Positions 24,458-31,455 of a DNA stretch of 34,816 nucleotides are shown one piece after another (position 1 is the first letter of the stretch; the number at the start of each line of letters is the position of its first letter). The stretch is taken from contig JALHPU010000042.1 of NCBI GenBank assembly GCA_022842325.1, positions 1-34,816 of the forward strand, given 5' to 3'. The stretch comes from Sulfuritalea sp. Lineage in GTDB: Bacteria > Pseudomonadota > Gammaproteobacteria > Burkholderiales > Rhodocyclaceae. Under the pieces are notes generated by a model, which saw nothing but the letters and a program-made list of their open reading frames with translations, had not been told where the DNA came from and made no database searches. A program made the position numbers and the translations under genes.

Positions 24458-24847
24458 CTACGCAAGCGAGCGGCGCTCAGCCTTTAGGTCGTCGTCCTTG
24501 ATAGCTCCGCTGACGGCCTTCCAGAAGTTGCCTAACTGCTTCGCGATCACATAACCACGGGACCGATGGGCGCTTGGCCCTTCCTCTGCAAAGAACTCCC
24601 TAACCTCGATAGCGAGAATCTCTTCGTATTTACGGATGGTGCGCTTATTGTGAATGAGGACGAGCGGCTTCCATCCCAGGTGATCCCCTAGGCGAAGCAT
24701 TCCTATTGCCGCTTCCAGCTCGTCGAACTGCCCAGTAAAGCGGGCGAATGCCTCGCGCTCGATCTTGCTAAGCTGTTCCAACCGATCGGGAGCGAACGGT
24801 GCCAATGCGAGGCGGTTCTTACGGATTTCTTTTTCGGTAAGTGGCAT
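24458..24847 (-). CDS. Unknown protein upstream of rep
   Basis: A 129-residue, mostly helical protein beginning MPLTEKEIRKNRLALAPFAP, with ATG 24847 preceded by AGGAGG. Segments include LEQLSKIEREAFARFTGQFD and LEAAIGMLRLGDHLGWKPLV. I do not recognise it. It is transcribed towards the replication initiator, and the palindromic rep promoter lies between them. A replication-control or copy-number role is possible but unsupported beyond position. Confidence 0.6.
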   Translation of the reverse strand: MPLTEKEIRKNRLALAPFAPDRLEQLSKIEREAFARFTGQFDELEAAIGMLRLGDHLGWKPLVLIHNKRTIRKYEEILAIEVREFFAEEGPSAHRSRGYVIAKQLGNFWKAVSGAIKDDDLKAERRSLA

Positions 24848-24917
24848 GGGTACCTCCTGTGGAAGGGGTAACTATAGCCTACTGAGGGGGACTCATCCAC
24901 CACTAGCACGCAAAACC

Positions 24918-24969
24918 CCACAGGCCGCCGCCGCCTTGGCTACGTAGGGCCATCGCCGGCGGCCTGTGG
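24918..24969. repeat. Large GC-rich hairpin, candidate replication origin or terminator
   Basis: Arms CCACAGGCCGCCG and CGGCGGCCTGTGG (13 bp, perfect) enclose a 26-base loop that contains the palindrome CTACGTAG. ATTTTTG follows on the plus strand. The hairpin lies between the divergent rep and protease operons. Large GC hairpins beside rolling-circle rep genes often mark the nick or single-strand origin. It could also act as a terminator. Confidence 0.5.
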
Positions 24970-25023
24970 ATTTTTGCTAATGGAGTATGAGTAGGGTTTC
25001 CCCCCTTGTTTCTTAGGGTGTGT

Positions 25024-25052
25024 TTGACTTGTAGTATGCGAATATGCATACT
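25024..25052 (+). promoter_or_regulatory. Promoter with embedded operator upstream of the SDH-protease operon
   Basis: TTGACT (25024-25029) and CATACT (25047-25052) are 17 bases apart. The perfect inverted repeat AGTATGC-N6-GCATACT (25033-25052) fills the spacer and the -10 box, as expected for a repressed promoter. The coding start is about 130 bases downstream. Confidence 0.55.
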
Positions 25053-25184
25053 CGCGGCCACAGTAGATTCACTACGACGCGACGCCGTCTGAAATATTTT
25101 AGATATCTCTGGTTATGTGGCGAGCATTCGTGCAAGAGAGCAGCGTAAGGCTTCGGGGCGATATATGGCGAATGGTTTCTTCTA

Positions 25185-26075
25185 ATGCGAGCTCCACCTA
25201 ATAGCTCGAATCAAATTGTTGAACAGCAGCTAGACCAATGCTGCCGTGTTCTACAGCAAAGACTCAATGCCGATGTCTACGCATTTGACGGACCGATTCT
25301 GTCAGGTGCTGATGTCATTATTCGCGACTCAATTGAGGAACGGTTGGCTTCCACCAAGAAGAAGCTAAACAGGGCTGCCGTAATGCTTGAGACTCCGGGC
25401 GGCTATATTGAGGTGACGCAGCGTATTGCTGACACGCTCCGGCGACATTACAAGCACATAGAGTTTATTGTTCCAGACTACGCAATGTCTGCTGGGACGA
25501 TTCTTGTGATGTCGGGTGATGTCATCCGGATGGACTATTTTTCTGTGCTCGGGCCGATTGATCCTCAAGTAACACGCCCTGGCTCCGATAGCTACGTTCC
25601 GGCGTTAGGGTACTTGGCACAGTACGAACGTCTAATTGAAAAGTCAAAAAAAGGCCAACTCACAACTGCCGAAATGGCCTTCTTGATCGAAAAGTTTGAT
25701 CCAGCTGAGCTTTACAGCTATGAGCAAGCGCGAAATTTGTCAATAACTCTACTTAAAGAATGGTTAGTTAAATACAAATTTAAGGATTGGAAATTTACCG
25801 AGACGCAGAATACGCCTGTCACTTTGGATATGAAACGTGAGCGTGCAGAAGATATAGCAATGAAGTTAAACGATACAAAAAAATGGCACTCTCATGGTAG
25901 GGGAATTAGCATGATGGTGCTGCAGCGAGAGTTAAAGCTAAAAATAGACGACTTTGGAGTAGATAAGGAACTAAGCCGTTGCATTAGGTCTTATCATCGT
26001 CTAATGAATGATTACATGATGCGCCGTGGGCATACTTCTGCTATCCACACCATCGAGCAATATGGAGGAATGTAA
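25185..26075 (+). CDS. SDH-family Clp-fold serine protease (serine dehydrogenase proteinase-like)
   Basis: A 296-residue protein with the ClpP/crotonase-like fold of the SDH_sah group. It has SGADVIIRDSIEERL, VMLETPGGYIEVTQRIADTL (oxyanion GG near residue 67), and FIVPDYAMSAGTILVMSGDV with the likely nucleophilic Ser in MSAGT (about 105). DYFSVLGPIDPQV holds the downstream Asp. Members are usually membrane-bound or cytosolic proteases of poorly known role and are frequent in mobile DNA. There is no signal peptide. ATG 25185 lacks a good ribosome binding site. A 73-residue gene starts 2 bases after its stop. The base composition is visibly more AT-rich than the flanks, consistent with acquisition. 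Confidence 0.8.
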   Translation: MRAPPNSSNQIVEQQLDQCCRVLQQRLNADVYAFDGPILSGADVIIRDSIEERLASTKKKLNRAAVMLETPGGYIEVTQRIADTLRRHYKHIEFIVPDYAMSAGTILVMSGDVIRMDYFSVLGPIDPQVTRPGSDSYVPALGYLAQYERLIEKSKKGQLTTAEMAFLIEKFDPAELYSYEQARNLSITLLKEWLVKYKFKDWKFTETQNTPVTLDMKRERAEDIAMKLNDTKKWHSHGRGISMMVLQRELKLKIDDFGVDKELSRCIRSYHRLMNDYMMRRGHTSAIHTIEQYGGM

Positions 26076-26077
26076 AA

Positions 26078-26299
26078 ATGGCCAAGGCCAAACTTGATCG
26101 CAAGAAGAATACGGACAACTTACTTCGAGCTAACCCGCAAGTTGATAGTTTGATGTTGTCTGAGGTTCTTGCTTTGATTGATGGCCTGCGAAGCAATGGA
26201 ATTCTGGGGGCAAGATATAACCTGTCGTCTCCGTTTGCTTCGCGTCAACAGACCACGCGAACTAACATGAGTCGAGCTGAAACGATCGAGGGACAATAA
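26078..26299 (+). CDS. Small partner protein of the SDH-family protease
   Basis: A 73-residue basic protein (MAKAKLDRKKNTDNLLRANP, LMLSEVLALIDGLRSNGILG) with GGAGGAATGTAAAA before its ATG. It follows the protease gene by 2 bases, so the two form a tight operon. Its C-terminus is Arg/Ser/Thr-rich. No family recognised; a regulator, adaptor or substrate of the protease is possible. Confidence 0.6.
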   Translation: MAKAKLDRKKNTDNLLRANPQVDSLMLSEVLALIDGLRSNGILGARYNLSSPFASRQQTTRTNMSRAETIEGQ

Positions 26300-26304
26300 A
26301 GCAT

Positions 26305-26334
26305 TACGCCGCCGGATCTCAAAGCGGCGGCGTA
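26305..26334 (+). terminator. Hairpin after the protease operon
   Basis: TACGCCGCC and GGCGGCGTA form a perfect 9-bp stem with a 12-base loop, just after the stop of the small gene. No strong T-run follows, so it may be a weak terminator or a 3' stabilising hairpin. Confidence 0.45.
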
Positions 26335-26382
26335 CCGCGTACCTCTGTGTATTTTCCAATCAGCAAAGTAGCTGTGGAGAGG

Positions 26383-26634
26383 CTATTTATGCTTTCTCTG
26401 CGGGACAGAACGTAAGTGGCCTTTTTTCCCACGGCCTTGGTGCTTGATTGGCCTTGCCGGGAAAGAAGGAGATGCCACTCCCTCTATCAACCTGTCGGAC
26501 TGCCCGAATCCAGCTTGAATTTTCGCTAATTCAGCCCTGATGGCTTTGGTCGCACCAATCAATGGCGCAAAGTAAATTCGCGGCGCTTCTTTGGCCGCAA
26601 AGGTGAGTACATTGAACATGGCGTTAACTTTCAT
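26383..26634 (-). CDS. Small basic protein coupled to a membrane protein
   Basis: An 83-residue frame whose ATG overlaps the stop of the upstream membrane-protein gene (ATGA, 26631-26634), a sign of translational coupling. It has a hydrophobic/Ala-rich first half (MFNVLTFAAKEAPRIYFAPL) and a very basic tail (RPIKHQGRGKKGHLRSV). No family recognised. Confidence 0.5.
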   Translation of the reverse strand: MKVNAMFNVLTFAAKEAPRIYFAPLIGATKAIRAELAKIQAGFGQSDRLIEGVASPSFPARPIKHQGRGKKGHLRSVPQRKHK

Positions 26635-26927
26635 TCGCGCAGTGCCCTCACTATTCCACGAGCTGCAATGATACCCGTGACAACAACGTATACGAAAAGA
26701 AGTAGAGCATCAATTGTAAGTATGGCGTTTTCGAGAGCGGTAAGCACAGTAATGGTGTATTCACCAACGCCGATTTCCTTAAATCGCTTCACGAGGAAGA
26801 AAATCCCTATCGCAGGCAGTCCAATGATTATGAAAATCAATGTTCCGGCGATCGTATGCCCCAAGAATAAGATAATCGGCGCCCACCAACCCGCAGAACC
26901 TTCACCTCTAATATAGTTTCTCGTCAT
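26631..26927 (-). CDS. Small membrane protein with two or three transmembrane segments
   Basis: A 98-residue protein with hydrophobic segments IILFLGHTIAGTLIFIIIGL (about 18-37), a second stretch continuing through LPAIGIFFLVKRF, and ILTIDALLLFVYVVVTGIIA (about 69-88). Upstream on the minus strand is TATACT, 14 bases before the ATG, and no ribosome binding site. It is coupled to the small basic protein gene and convergent with the protease operon. Function unknown; in mobile elements such short membrane proteins may act as toxins, holins or exclusion factors (inference). Confidence 0.6.
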   Translation of the reverse strand: MTRNYIRGEGSAGWWAPIILFLGHTIAGTLIFIIIGLPAIGIFFLVKRFKEIGVGEYTITVLTALENAILTIDALLLFVYVVVTGIIAARGIVRALRE

Positions 26928-27061
26928 GAGTTATTCAAGTATAAATAGCAACACTATAAGCAACTATATCATCATAGTTCCTTGTCATACGTAATCTTCG
27001 GAAGTGCTCCTACCGTAGGCCTGAGAATCTTAATCCCGATTGCAAGCAACGACCAAAGCGA

Positions 27062-27074
27062 GCCCCCGCAACCA
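27062..27074 (+). other. Attachment-site scar B: tRNA-fMet acceptor end
   Basis: GCCCCCGCAACCA is the exact 3' end of the initiator tRNA, CCA included. It is followed by a short AT-rich stretch and a hairpin closely related to the one after scar C. Only the acceptor end is present here. It lies at the boundary between the protease cargo and hipBA. Confidence 0.5.
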
Positions 27075-27084
27075 ATAAAAAGTT

Positions 27085-27120
27085 AATAAGGCCAATCACT
27101 TAGCGGTGGTTGGCCTTATT
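27085..27120. terminator. Long hairpin between scar B and hipA
   Basis: AATAAGGCCAATCAC and GTGGTTGGCCTTATT form a 15-bp stem (one G-T) with a 6-base loop. Read on the minus strand it follows the hipA stop and leads into an AT/T-rich stretch, so it probably ends hipBA transcription. It resembles the terminator at 29338-29368. Confidence 0.6.
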
Positions 27121-27174
27121 GCTTTGGCAGGCCGGAAGTCGCTGACCCGCATTCCAGTCGGTCCCGGTTTGCAG

Positions 27175-28500
27175 TCAACCGAGGACGTTCAGCATATCGG
27201 CGATCACGATATGGCGCACAGCCCGCAAAAGGCGCAGTTCGCCGGCGATAACGCCGCGCGTCACCTCCGGCTCAGGACTCGCCGCAACTTCGTGGTCCAC
27301 GTTCGCCTCGATTTCCATCAGCAAACGATCCGCTGCAGCGGGCACGGATTTCACCAGTCTGTCGAGTTCGCGAGTGGCGGTTGCAGCGTTAAGGCCAAGC
27401 AGTTGCGCAGCCTCGATGACATGGCGACGTGTGATGCTGTGGAATGTCGTGGCATCGCCCAGCGTTAGCGCCAGAGAAGTGTGCGGCCAACGCGCCGCTT
27501 CGTTGGCCAGAGAACGCGTCTCATACGCTGCCGTGCAGAGCAGGTCGTACGGGGGGGCGATCTCGATACCCGTGGCATCGACCAGAAAGGAGATGTTCTT
27601 CAGATGGTTGTCGCCATTGCCGACCAGCAGGTTGAACACCAGCCAGCGATAGAGTTGCAGCCGAGCGGCGGCCCGCGACCGGCATTTCGACACCGCTGCG
27701 CTCAGGCTGTCCAGATTCGCCGCGGTGTATTTGAAGCTGCGGGCCTTGTTGAGAAGCTGACACGTATCGATCACGTGGCGTCGGCCGATTGCGGCTGGCT
27801 CGGCGCCGTGTATCCGGTCGAACCGCTCGACGAGGTAGACCGGCTGGGGAACGTAGAGCCTCTGTACGCGGGGTGGGGATAGTCCGGCGGCGGCCGCAAG
27901 GCGCATCGTAAAGTATTCGTTCATCACGGTGGCCGGGTAGCTGGCGTCCGGATGATCCGGCTTGAGGATATGGGTCGATGGCGTTCCTGCCAAAGGTTCA
28001 TACAGTTCGTTGTCCTGCTGGACGACAAGCAGCTTGTGCTGTGCCCCGGCGAGCGACATGTGCTTGGGTGCGCCGTGCGTGAGCGACACCGTGGGTAGAC
28101 TCCTGATGCGGGCGCTCAATTCGTGACGGGACAAGGGGCGTAGGCCCATGTCGGCAGCAGACGGCTGGTCCGGTGTTTGCAGGACCAGCGCACCGGCAGA
28201 CTCGGCGCCGTAATAGGCCAGGAGCCCAAACGCATCCTCGGCTTGCAGCGCGGCCTCTTTGGCCAGGATTCCGCGCAGGGCTTCTTCGGGCAGCAGGTTG
28301 TCGAAATACCACTGCACTGGTCTGGACGTGGCGCCGTCTCGGTGGAGTCCACCGTTTCGAGGCAGGGCGGGCGACACGTCGAAGGTATCCGCGGCGTCGC
28401 GCCAGACCGGGTCGTATTCGAACGTCCAGAGATCGTCGGCCTCGGCGAGGCGGCCGACCGGGCGATCGTTCACAAGGACGTCCAGCCGCCGCAAGTTCAT
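27175..28500 (-). CDS. hipA: HipA-type serine/threonine kinase toxin
   Basis: A 441-residue protein with the HipA N-terminal beta domain (VLVNDRPVGRLAEADDLWTF) and kinase-like domain. Marks are MSLAGAQHKLLV (P-loop-like segment, about residue 148), THILKPDHP (Lys of the ATP site) and VYLVERFDRIH. The catalytic segment NLLVGNGDNHLKNISFL (about 310) and the metal-binding APPYDLL complete the set. HipA enzymes phosphorylate aminoacyl-tRNA synthetases (GltX in E. coli) and cause dormancy unless bound by HipB. The target here is not known. All catalytic residues appear present. Its ATG overlaps the antitoxin stop by 4 bases. Confidence 0.9.
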   Translation of the reverse strand: MNLRRLDVLVNDRPVGRLAEADDLWTFEYDPVWRDAADTFDVSPALPRNGGLHRDGATSRPVQWYFDNLLPEEALRGILAKEAALQAEDAFGLLAYYGAESAGALVLQTPDQPSAADMGLRPLSRHELSARIRSLPTVSLTHGAPKHMSLAGAQHKLLVVQQDNELYEPLAGTPSTHILKPDHPDASYPATVMNEYFTMRLAAAAGLSPPRVQRLYVPQPVYLVERFDRIHGAEPAAIGRRHVIDTCQLLNKARSFKYTAANLDSLSAAVSKCRSRAAARLQLYRWLVFNLLVGNGDNHLKNISFLVDATGIEIAPPYDLLCTAAYETRSLANEAARWPHTSLALTLGDATTFHSITRRHVIEAAQLLGLNAATATRELDRLVKSVPAAADRLLMEIEANVDHEVAASPEPEVTRGVIAGELRLLRAVRHIVIADMLNVLG

Positions 28501-28811
28501 GCTTCACCACATTCGGGCGGGGCTTCCTTTGGGCGGCGAGGTTTTAGCGGTTTTACGCCGGCTTGGCGCAAGCGTTCAAATGCAGGGAGCACCTTGTCGG
28601 GGATGTCTGCGCGAAGTTCGATACCCAACTCGGCCAGCAATTTCAGGACTCGCCCGAGTTGCACCGTTTCCTTGCCACGCTCCACTTCGCGCACGAACAC
28701 CGGACCAACTCCCGCGCTGCCGGCCAGATCATCCATGCGGATACGCTGGGTCTTGCGGGTGGCTCGAATGAGCAGTCCAAGGGCTTTCGGGGATTGAATC
28801 ATAAGTTGCAT
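28497..28811 (-). CDS. hipB: HipB-type antitoxin (XRE HTH)
   Basis: I take ATG 28811 as the start (104 residues): TTGGAG lies 6 bases upstream. The frame extends to 28889, but the promoter runs through that part. The HTH spans LGLLIRATRKTQRIRMDDLA and GPVFVREVERGKETVQLGRV. The tail (ELRADIPDKVLPAFERLRQA, ending Pro/Lys-rich) is long for HipB. HipB binds HipA and represses the operon. Three copies of GCGAT(A/T)GCATCG upstream are the likely operators, and the tail would contact HipA. Confidence 0.85.
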   Translation of the reverse strand: MQLMIQSPKALGLLIRATRKTQRIRMDDLAGSAGVGPVFVREVERGKETVQLGRVLKLLAELGIELRADIPDKVLPAFERLRQAGVKPLKPRRPKEAPPECGEA

Positions 28812-28825
28812 GGCGAACTCCAAAT

Positions 28826-28837
28826 CGATGCTATCGC
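28826..28837 (-). promoter_or_regulatory. hipBA operator 1
   Basis: GCGATAGCATCG on the minus strand, covering the expected transcription start and lying 15 bases before the hipB start codon. Confidence 0.6.
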
Positions 28838-28841
28838 GTCG

Positions 28842-28870
28842 ATTGTAGTACTTTAGGCCCTCGGACGCAA
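28842..28870 (-). promoter_or_regulatory. hipBA promoter
   Basis: TTGCGT (28865-28870) and TACAAT (28842-28847) are separated by exactly 17 bases on the minus strand. Operators 1 and 2 flank this pair, so HipB binding would block it. Confidence 0.6.
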
Positions 28871-28879
28871 ATAAAAGGT

Positions 28880-28891
28880 GCGATAGCATCG
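28880..28891 (+). promoter_or_regulatory. hipBA operator 2
   Basis: GCGATAGCATCG, inverted relative to operator 1. With flanking bases, the two sites form a perfect 15-bp inverted repeat, AATCGATGCTATCGC against GCGATAGCATCGATT, about 57 bases apart. Confidence 0.6.
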
Positions 28892-28930
28892 ATTATTGAG
28901 AGCCGGAGTATTGAGAGATATATACTCGAT

Positions 28931-28942
28931 GCGATTGCATCG
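28931..28942 (+). promoter_or_regulatory. hipBA operator 3
   Basis: GCGATTGCATCG, one base different from sites 1 and 2, upstream of the promoter. Together with the preceding bases it is itself palindromic (CGATGC-GATT-GCATCG). Confidence 0.5.
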
Positions 28943-29290
28943 TTTTCAATTTCCATTTCTGCAGATCCATGGTTTGCAAGCCAGATAGATATAGCTCCAT
29001 TGTGGCCAGTGATCCGAGGTCGGCAGGACAGCCTGACTGGTGCCCGATCAGCAGTTCTTTGGACCGCAAAAATTTCCCCAAAGGTAAATTGAAAGCCGGC
29101 ATATTCCGGGTAGATGGATTTTCAATATCCTTGGCTGTTGCACTCGCTGGGCCGGGGAGCGAGGCCATTAAGTTTGAATGTAATACTGAGTGGTTTTGTA
29201 AGGTAACGTAAAAGCAATACGTTACTTCTAAATATGCCAATTGTTACCGAGTTACGCCATTAGGTTTCGATTGGAAACGAACCTAATGAG
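28943..29290. other. Gap between hipBA and scar C, with one inverted repeat
   Basis: Two overlapping short frames on opposite strands (about 28969-29211 and 28893-29240) lack ribosome binding sites and known motifs, so I do not call a gene. The segment ends in the inverted repeat CATTAGGTT / AACCTAATG (29258-29288), which abuts the tRNA-fMet fragment and could be a recombinase arm site. Confidence 0.4.
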
Positions 29291-29325
29291 TGGGCTCATA
29301 ACCCGAAGTCCTGCCCCCGCAACCA
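29291..29325 (+). other. Attachment-site scar C: tRNA-fMet remnant lacking its T arm
   Basis: TGGGCTCATAACCCGAAG (the anticodon stem-loop, anticodon CAT) is joined directly to TCCTGCCCCCGCAACCA (end of the T arm, acceptor strand and CCA). About 14 bases that normally form the T-arm 5' side and loop are missing, and no D arm lies upstream. It cannot fold into a working tRNA. A rho-independent terminator follows, as after a real tRNA gene, so this is probably the chromosomal end of the insertion site. Confidence 0.6.
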
Positions 29326-29337
29326 ACAAATTGAATT

Positions 29338-29368
29338 AAGCCAATCACTCAACGGTGATTGGCTTTTT
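29338..29368 (+). terminator. Rho-independent terminator after the tRNA-fMet remnant
   Basis: AAGCCAATCAC and GTGATTGGCTT form a perfect 11-bp stem with a 6-base loop, followed by a run of T (29364-29368). Confidence 0.75.
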
Positions 29369-29390
29369 CATTTCATGCTCTGGTCAATAG

Positions 29391-29759
29391 TTAGTCCGCG
29401 ATCATCCGGGCGAATTCACCGTTGCCGATCAGGCGCTTGAGTTCGCTGGCGCCACCGATCAGGATGCCGTTGACGAAGACCATCGGGAAGGTTGGCCAGC
29501 CGGTCCACATCTTGAGGGCGTTGCGCCGTCGCCATTGGCTCAGATAGCTTCCGTACTCAAGATATTTGTAGGGCGTGCCGAGCGCATCCAGTGACTTGCA
29601 TGCCTGTCGCGGGAAGGGGTTTTGCGCCATCCCGACCACAACCACCTTGTTGCCGGCGACGGCGGCCTGAACTTCCTGCACGATGTCGGCATGCTTGTCC
29701 GTTATGACCTGGCGAATGGCGGGATGAATATGGGCTTCATCGAGAATGCTGCGGCTCAT
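29391..29759 (-). CDS. Glutaredoxin-like protein without the usual active-site cysteines
   Basis: I take ATG 29759 with AAGGAG upstream (122 residues). The thioredoxin fold of monothiol glutaredoxins is visible: ADIVQEVQAAVAGNKVVVVG, then LDALGTPYKYLEYGSYL, the cis-Pro region WTGWPTFPMVFVNGILIGG and ASELKRLIGNGEFA. Where CPYC or CGFS is expected there is NPFPRQAC, so both standard Cys are absent and only a Cys a few residues later remains. A redox role through the normal mechanism is therefore doubtful. It opens the conserved core part of the window. Confidence 0.75.
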   Translation of the reverse strand: MSRSILDEAHIHPAIRQVITDKHADIVQEVQAAVAGNKVVVVGMAQNPFPRQACKSLDALGTPYKYLEYGSYLSQWRRRNALKMWTGWPTFPMVFVNGILIGGASELKRLIGNGEFARMIAD

Positions 29760-29853
29760 GTCGGGCTCCTTGGTCTGCCACAATCTGGTGAAATTTCAGG
29801 CGAGGGCTATACTTGTATCAAAGAATTGCCCGCTGTCATTTCAGGAGGTTATC

Positions 29854-30417
29854 GTGAAAACCATGAAGATTTTGGCATTGTCGGCTGTGTTGGGTGCGTT
29901 GTTTGCAGGTGGACAGGCTTTTTCGGCCGAGCCGGAACGCAAGACAGTTTCGATCAATGACCGTGTGCCGACACCGGAACAGGTTGCCGAGGCATTGTTT
30001 CCCAAGCAGATTCAGGATCTGAAGGCTGAATGCGCGCAAGCGGAAAAAGCCGGCATGCGTTGCCAGAGCCGGATTCCGAAGTCGTCTCTTGATTCGGTGT
30101 TGATTACCTTCCCGCGAGGGTCGGCAGTGCTGACAGGTGAAGGTAAAGAGTTTCTGAACGCGGTCGGCAAGGCCTTACAGAGCCGTGAGTCGACGTGGAT
30201 CTCGATGCGCATCGAAGGCCATACCGACATCACTGGAAGCCGTGCCCTGAACGAGCGCCTGTCTCAGGAGCGGGCAGATGTAGTGAAGGACTATCTGGTG
30301 CGGAACTTCGCGCTGAAGAATATCGAAACCGTGGGTCGGGCCAGCGATCAGTTGAAAGATTCGGCCGATCCGGGCAGCGCGGTGAATCGCAGGATAGAGT
30401 TCGTTCCTGAGTGGTAG
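29854..30417 (+). CDS. OmpA-family (peptidoglycan-binding) periplasmic protein
   Basis: GTG 29854 has AGGAGG 5 bases upstream and is chosen over more upstream starts. The 187-residue product has a signal peptide (MKILALSAVLGALFAGGQA, cleavage after FSA). It ends in an OmpA-like domain: LITFPRGSAVLTGEGKEFLN, ISMRIEGHTDITGSRALNER, LSQERADVVKDYLVRNFAL, AVNRRIEFVPEW. The conserved Asp and Arg that hold diaminopimelate are in GHTD and NRRIE. It probably anchors to peptidoglycan in the periplasm. The spacer of about 70 residues between the two regions has a Cys pair (ECAQAEKAGMRCQ). Confidence 0.85.
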   Translation: MKTMKILALSAVLGALFAGGQAFSAEPERKTVSINDRVPTPEQVAEALFPKQIQDLKAECAQAEKAGMRCQSRIPKSSLDSVLITFPRGSAVLTGEGKEFLNAVGKALQSRESTWISMRIEGHTDITGSRALNERLSQERADVVKDYLVRNFALKNIETVGRASDQLKDSADPGSAVNRRIEFVPEW

Positions 30418-30445
30418 GGCACGTGCGGCGGATTGCCGTGTGCCT

Positions 30446-31345
30446 CTAGAGTCCGCGTAAGGTTGCCGGTCGTAGCTTGGCGTTGCGCGGATCTGCGATG
30501 GCAGTGCGGATTTCGTCGAGCAATCGCGGTTTTTCGGCAGGCAGGGTGCCTTTCAGCACCAGGCGATTGGAGATGTGGTCGCTGCGGAACACCGTGCGTT
30601 TTAGCTCGAGTGCCGAAATGAAGGCTTCCATTTCGACGAACAGTTCGCGCTGGTCGCAAGCCTGCCATTCCGGGAACCCGTTGCGAAAGCGTTCTTCGCC
30701 TTGCGGAAAACTGACCACCAGCGTCGCCAGATATTCCGGCTGTGTCGCGTTGGCAAGTCGCGCCGAGTTTTCCGCATGCTGCCGCGATAGCTGGGTGCCG
30801 CCCAGCCCATTGAGTATCATCACCGAGCGCCGGATTCCGGCCTGTTGCAGCTTGTCGAGTGCTTCACAGGTGCTGGCGAAGGTTTCGCCCTTGTGCACCT
30901 TTGCCAGCACTTCGTCATCGCCCGATTCGGCGCCGACATAGGCCATGGTGAGTCCGGCCGCGGCCAGTTCGGCGAGTTCGGCAACCGATTTCTTGCGCAG
31001 GTTGCGCGGCAGGCAGTAACTGGAAATGCGTCGCACCGCCGGTAAATGCTCACGGATCGCGTCGAGGATTTCCAGCAGGCGGCGGGTCGGCAGCACGAGG
31101 GCATCGCCGTCGGCGAGAAATACCCGGCGCATGTCGTTGCCGAAACGATCGCCGCAGCGACGCAGGGTTTCCAGGGTTTCCGCAGCGTCGCGGGCGCGGA
31201 ATTTCTTCTGCGGCGCGGTGTACATCTCGCAGAAGGTGCATTGGTTCCACGAGCAGCCATCGGTCACGGGCAGGATCAGGGATTCCGCCTCGCTGGGCGG
31301 GCGGAAAACCGGGTCGACATAGCGGATCGGGAAGGCGGTATCCAT
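30446..31345 (-). CDS. Radical SAM protein
   Basis: A 299-residue enzyme with the cluster-binding motif C-x5-C-x2-C variant in DGCSWNQCTFCEMYT (about residue 30), then VFLADGDALVLP and LTMAYVGAESGDDEVLAKV as in the Elp3/B12-independent style of radical SAM TIM barrels. The protein should bind a 4Fe-4S cluster and cleave S-adenosylmethionine to a radical. The substrate is not known. It is divergent from the exonuclease gene. Confidence 0.85.
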   Translation of the reverse strand: MDTAFPIRYVDPVFRPPSEAESLILPVTDGCSWNQCTFCEMYTAPQKKFRARDAAETLETLRRCGDRFGNDMRRVFLADGDALVLPTRRLLEILDAIREHLPAVRRISSYCLPRNLRKKSVAELAELAAAGLTMAYVGAESGDDEVLAKVHKGETFASTCEALDKLQQAGIRRSVMILNGLGGTQLSRQHAENSARLANATQPEYLATLVVSFPQGEERFRNGFPEWQACDQRELFVEMEAFISALELKRTVFRSDHISNRLVLKGTLPAEKPRLLDEIRTAIADPRNAKLRPATLRGL

Positions 31346-31357
31346 AGCCCGGATTAT

Positions 31358-31380
31358 GTTACGGGCGTTTGGCCCGTAAC
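31358..31380. repeat. Hairpin in the divergent intergenic region
   Basis: GTTACGGGC and GCCCGTAAC form a perfect 9-bp stem with a GTTTG loop. A second small hairpin (AACCCC/GGGGTT) follows at once. Possible operator or leader structure for the divergent genes. Confidence 0.35.
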
Positions 31381-31455
31381 GGTAACCCCTTTCGGGGTTT
31401 CGCAGGGCGCGGCACGGTATGATGCTGCGCCTTGTCGCCCCACTTTCCGTACCCC

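Noticed and set aside
28969..29211. 80-residue plus-strand frame downstream of hipBA
   Set aside because: It has no ribosome binding site and is matched by an equally long opposite-strand frame, so coding cannot be supported.
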